Below, in pieces: positions 7,341 to 9,456 of a DNA stretch of 9,456 bases. Both the position numbers and the translations under genes were made by a program. The number at the start of each line of letters is the position of its first letter. Position 1 is the first letter of the stretch. The notes below the pieces were generated by a model. It did not search any database. It had not been told where the DNA came from and was given only the letters and a program-made list of their open reading frames with translations. This stretch comes from Candidatus Poseidonia sp. GTDB lineage: Archaea > Thermoplasmatota > Poseidoniia > Poseidoniales > Poseidoniaceae. The stretch spans positions 1 to 9,456 of the forward strand of contig JALRLQ010000059.1 in NCBI GenBank assembly GCA_023254365.1, written 5' to 3'.

Positions 7341-9167
7341 GTGCAGGAAGACCCCCGATTACGTTCATTGAACCACGGCGTGCTTCACATTCCGCGACCA
7401 TCCACGCTCCACAAGTTTGGTTATCTCGTTTCCAGCATCTTGTTTGCAGTTGCACTGTTCCTGTATTCGAGCAGTCTTTCCATCCCCGATATCCCTCGTT
7501 TGGATGAAGCAACAGAAATGGATTCGCTTCCCGGTGATCTGTCGTCGCTTTCCTACCTCCCCACAGAAAAGGGGTACGATTCGACAGAGTATGCATCCTC
7601 TGCGGCGTTCATCATCGTACCGCTCGAGTTGGAGCGAGGTTTGGTCGCCACCGATTCGTGCCGTTGGGTTGAGGACGACGAGGGTGGAGGGAGTTGGCAG
7701 TACGAGATGAACACCGCCGATGCTCGCCCCCTCGTTCTTCGCGACGCCAACGGTGTCGCCGTCAACGCTGCGTTTTCAATGGAAGGCTCCCTTCGCCCGG
7801 AGGTGGACCTCCTTGAAGTGGAATGTAATTCGGATTGGTCTCGGGATATCGATGGAGGCGGCCTTGGTGAAGACAATTTTGTGTTCGCAGCCTTCATGCT
7901 CATTGAGCAGGAACCTGCGAGGTATCAACTGCTTTCCATGGGGGAAATTCAAGGTTTTGAGAACGTTAACAACGGACCCGATGAAGTCACGCAGCGAGAG
8001 GACCGTGGTCGTTGGGCCTTGCTTGCTTCAGGGTTCGGTGGCCTGCTGTTCATGTTGAGTACCTCGCCTTCCCTCAAGGACGATTTACGGCGAATTCGAA
8101 CGGAGAACCGTTCATTGAGCAAGGATGTCAAATCCGCCGCCGGTGTTCTTGGCACCAGTGGTCGCTATTTCCAACATCTCGGCCCAAACTTTGAGGTGTT
8201 CAAATCATCAAATTATCCGGCACGAATGGCAAAGGACGACTGGTTGTTTGGCGCACCCCCCCTCCCGGAAGCCTACACCAACCCGTTCCAAGAGGACGAG
8301 GGGGGGATGTTGATGCCTGAACATCCCAACCGAATGGGCACGCCCAATCCCGGCACCATCACCCCGTACAGCCTCGGAGCCATCGTGTTTTCGGGGTCGT
8401 TTATCTGGCTGTCCGCAGATTTGCGCGCTCGCGACGGCTCAGCCGAACATGTCGCTTTGGGTTGGGGACTGACCCTCTTGGTGACGGTGGTCAATTTTGT
8501 TTGGTTCTTCCTGGCTTGGAAACAATTCAAACTGGTACGTTTGGTCAACGATTTGCCCTCTTCACCCATTCGAAGCGTGGCCATTGGTCAGGCAGAAATC
8601 GTGGGCCAAGTTCGCCCGTCCATCGCGGGAACCCCCGTCATGGAGGTTGGCGGTCGAAAACACGAGGGTCTCGCCTACTGGCAGTGGGATTCCTATTACT
8701 ACGAATGCCACACCGATAGCGATGGAGACAGGCAATGCTCATGGAAGCATGTTGAAACCAAAAGAGGCGGTGTTCCGTTTATTGTCCATGATGGAACCGG
8801 CGGCATGATCGTTGACCCCGAGCGTTGGAAGGACAGCAAGATCGATGTTGGCCCGAAGCTCGAAGAATGGCAACGAGGCGATTGGAAATGGACCGTTGCT
8901 GGTTTTGGTATTGGCGACCCCATCTACATCCTGGGCGATTGTGTTTCTCGAACCGAGCAGGACAAACAAGACTGGGGCAGCGACCCCGTGTTGGCAAACG
9001 CACTGGTGACCATGGTCCCCTCGGCCCACACCGGAGACCCTTCTGTCATTCACTACGGAACGGAAATTGACCTGCTTTCCAAAAATCGCTCCATCTTTGA
9101 AATCTTCATCGTACCGTTGTTGGTGTTCCTCTTCGGCGTGTTCATGTTCCTCAATTACACACCTTGA
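7341..9167 (+). CDS. GIDE-domain (MUL1/MAPL-like) membrane protein without RING finger
   Basis: The predicted product has 608 residues and sits in the membrane, with a GIDE/BAM domain like that of the mitochondrial E3 ligase MUL1. Visible helices are about 26-46, 223-240, 342-359, 371-393 and 586-604. The predicted topology puts residues 47-222, rich in Asp/Glu, outside the cell, and 242-341 and 400-580 inside. The GIDE region shows LVNDLPSSPIRSVAIGQAEIVGQV (split about 401-424), a Y-rich strand YWQWDSYYYEC (446-456), PFIVHDGTGGMIVDPE (479-494) and GDPIYILGDC (525-534), in the family's order, then the last helix. No RING motif follows, so ubiquitin ligase activity is not expected. The GTG start keeps the first helix; the next ATG would lose it. 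In-frame TTG (7368) and GTG (7380) are alternatives. Function of prokaryotic GIDE proteins is largely unknown; membrane or lipid-linked envelope stress roles are speculation. Confidence 0.8.
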   Translation: MQEDPRLRSLNHGVLHIPRPSTLHKFGYLVSSILFAVALFLYSSSLSIPDIPRLDEATEMDSLPGDLSSLSYLPTEKGYDSTEYASSAAFIIVPLELERGLVATDSCRWVEDDEGGGSWQYEMNTADARPLVLRDANGVAVNAAFSMEGSLRPEVDLLEVECNSDWSRDIDGGGLGEDNFVFAAFMLIEQEPARYQLLSMGEIQGFENVNNGPDEVTQREDRGRWALLASGFGGLLFMLSTSPSLKDDLRRIRTENRSLSKDVKSAAGVLGTSGRYFQHLGPNFEVFKSSNYPARMAKDDWLFGAPPLPEAYTNPFQEDEGGMLMPEHPNRMGTPNPGTITPYSLGAIVFSGSFIWLSADLRARDGSAEHVALGWGLTLLVTVVNFVWFFLAWKQFKLVRLVNDLPSSPIRSVAIGQAEIVGQVRPSIAGTPVMEVGGRKHEGLAYWQWDSYYYECHTDSDGDRQCSWKHVETKRGGVPFIVHDGTGGMIVDPERWKDSKIDVGPKLEEWQRGDWKWTVAGFGIGDPIYILGDCVSRTEQDKQDWGSDPVLANALVTMVPSAHTGDPSVIHYGTEIDLLSKNRSIFEIFIVPLLVFLFGVFMFLNYTP

Positions 9168-9221
9168 CGGTGGTGTTGACTCCTTGGGCGTATTGAGACA
9201 AGTCGATGGGCGTTTGAATGA

Positions 9222-9229
9222 TTCTATAG
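9222..9229 (+). promoter_or_regulatory. TATA-like box for the gene starting at 9251
   Basis: TTCTATAG is centred near 9226, 25-26 nt before the ATG at 9251, which again predicts a leaderless transcript. It is the best match to an archaeal TATA box in the window. Confidence 0.5.
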
Positions 9230-9239
9230 TGATATCACT
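9228..9239. promoter_or_regulatory. 12-bp perfect palindrome, candidate repressor operator
   Basis: AGTGATATCACT equals its own reverse complement. It begins inside the TATA-like box and ends 11 nt before the ATG at 9251, so a dimeric helix-turn-helix protein bound there would block TBP/TFB or RNA polymerase. No regulator gene is visible in the window, so the binding protein is unknown. Confidence 0.45.
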
Positions 9240-9250
9240 CCAATATCTTT

Positions 9251-9456
9251 ATGTCGGCCTTCCTCGTCCCTCTTATCATGGATGCCTCTGCCCTTCCGCA
9301 AACCCGATTCAAAGACGCCCCGCTTTCCTCCATCAACGGCTTTGTAGGCCTGGGAATTCATGCAGCCTTGAGCATCGTGTTGCTGCTCGGCCAAGTTCTC
9401 TGGGCCTTTGCTTGGCCCGTGGCCATCTTGCTCAATGTCGGGGGCGGCCTTCTGTG
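9251..9456 (+). CDS. Membrane protein of unknown function, C-terminus cut by window edge
   Basis: ATG at 9251 opens a frame of 68 complete codons running off the window without a stop. After a soluble start (about 1-27, MSAFLVPLIMDASALPQTRF onward), residues about 28-50 are strongly hydrophobic (INGFVGLGIHAALSIVLLLG then QVLW). A second hydrophobic segment begins near 51 with AFAWPVAILLNVGGGLL. The start is supported by the TATA-like box 25-26 nt upstream; ATG at 9278 is an alternative. Third positions are mostly G or C, as in the neighbouring genes. It follows the GIDE gene by 83 nt in the same direction, but with its own promoter. I do not recognise the family from this fragment. Confidence 0.65.
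   Translation, partial: MSAFLVPLIMDASALPQTRFKDAPLSSINGFVGLGIHAALSIVLLLGQVLWAFAWPVAILLNVGGGLL

Noticed and set aside
7186..7596. 136-codon minus-strand open frame across the tRNA and the start of the GIDE gene
   Set aside because: It runs antisense through the whole tRNA-Leu and into a well-supported coding region; its product resembles nothing.
7341..9167. GIDE protein as part of an antiviral or ubiquitin-like conjugation system
   Set aside because: No E1/E2-like, JAB, TIR, nuclease or nucleotide-cyclase gene is visible nearby, there is no RING finger, and the neighbours are a tRNA, a surface protein and a membrane protein.
9159..9176. Short inverted repeat (ACACC/GGTGT) at the end of the GIDE gene as a terminator
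   Set aside because: The stem is only five pairs with an eight-base loop and no T-run follows; this is expected by chance.

Overview
The window looks like part of a marine planktonic archaeal genome, most likely a Poseidoniales (Marine Group II) euryarchaeon. This assignment is inferred from gene content, not from a marker-gene search. The evidence is a GINS-like replication gene, a giant secreted and membrane-anchored protein rich in N-glycosylation sequons, a class II tRNA-Leu with no encoded CCA, a GIDE-domain membrane protein, and start codons about 26 nt downstream of TATA-like boxes with no room for a leader.

Layout: (1) Positions 1-686, minus strand: the N-terminal 228 residues of a probable archaeal GINS subunit, a partner of MCM and Cdc45/RecJ (GAN), cut by the window edge. 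(2) Positions 687-874: a divergent intergenic region with a TATA-like box for each direction and a perfect 10-bp inverted repeat around a GAA loop. (3) Positions 875-7162, plus strand: a surface protein of at least 2095 residues with a signal sequence, three MAM/jellyroll-like modules ending in GW-x-x-x-DD motifs, a long beta-sandwich-type middle, a CARDB-like module, one C-terminal membrane helix and a short basic tail. Its true start is unresolved, because the signal peptide seems to begin upstream of the first usable ATG/GTG/TTG. (4) Positions 7196-7277: tRNA-Leu(CAA). (5) Positions 7341-9167, plus strand: a five-helix membrane protein with an extracytoplasmic domain and a cytoplasmic GIDE (MUL1/MAPL-like) domain but no RING finger. 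(6) Positions 9251-9456, plus strand: the start of a further membrane protein, preceded by a TATA-like box abutting a 12-bp palindrome that is a good operator candidate.

No mobile element, CRISPR array, integrase or toxin/defence cassette is visible. The genes do not form one obvious pathway. They look like a housekeeping region (replication, tRNA) flanking cell-envelope genes. The points most worth following up are the architecture of the giant surface protein, its missing start codon next to a stable hairpin, the RING-less GIDE protein, and the palindrome at 9228-9239.
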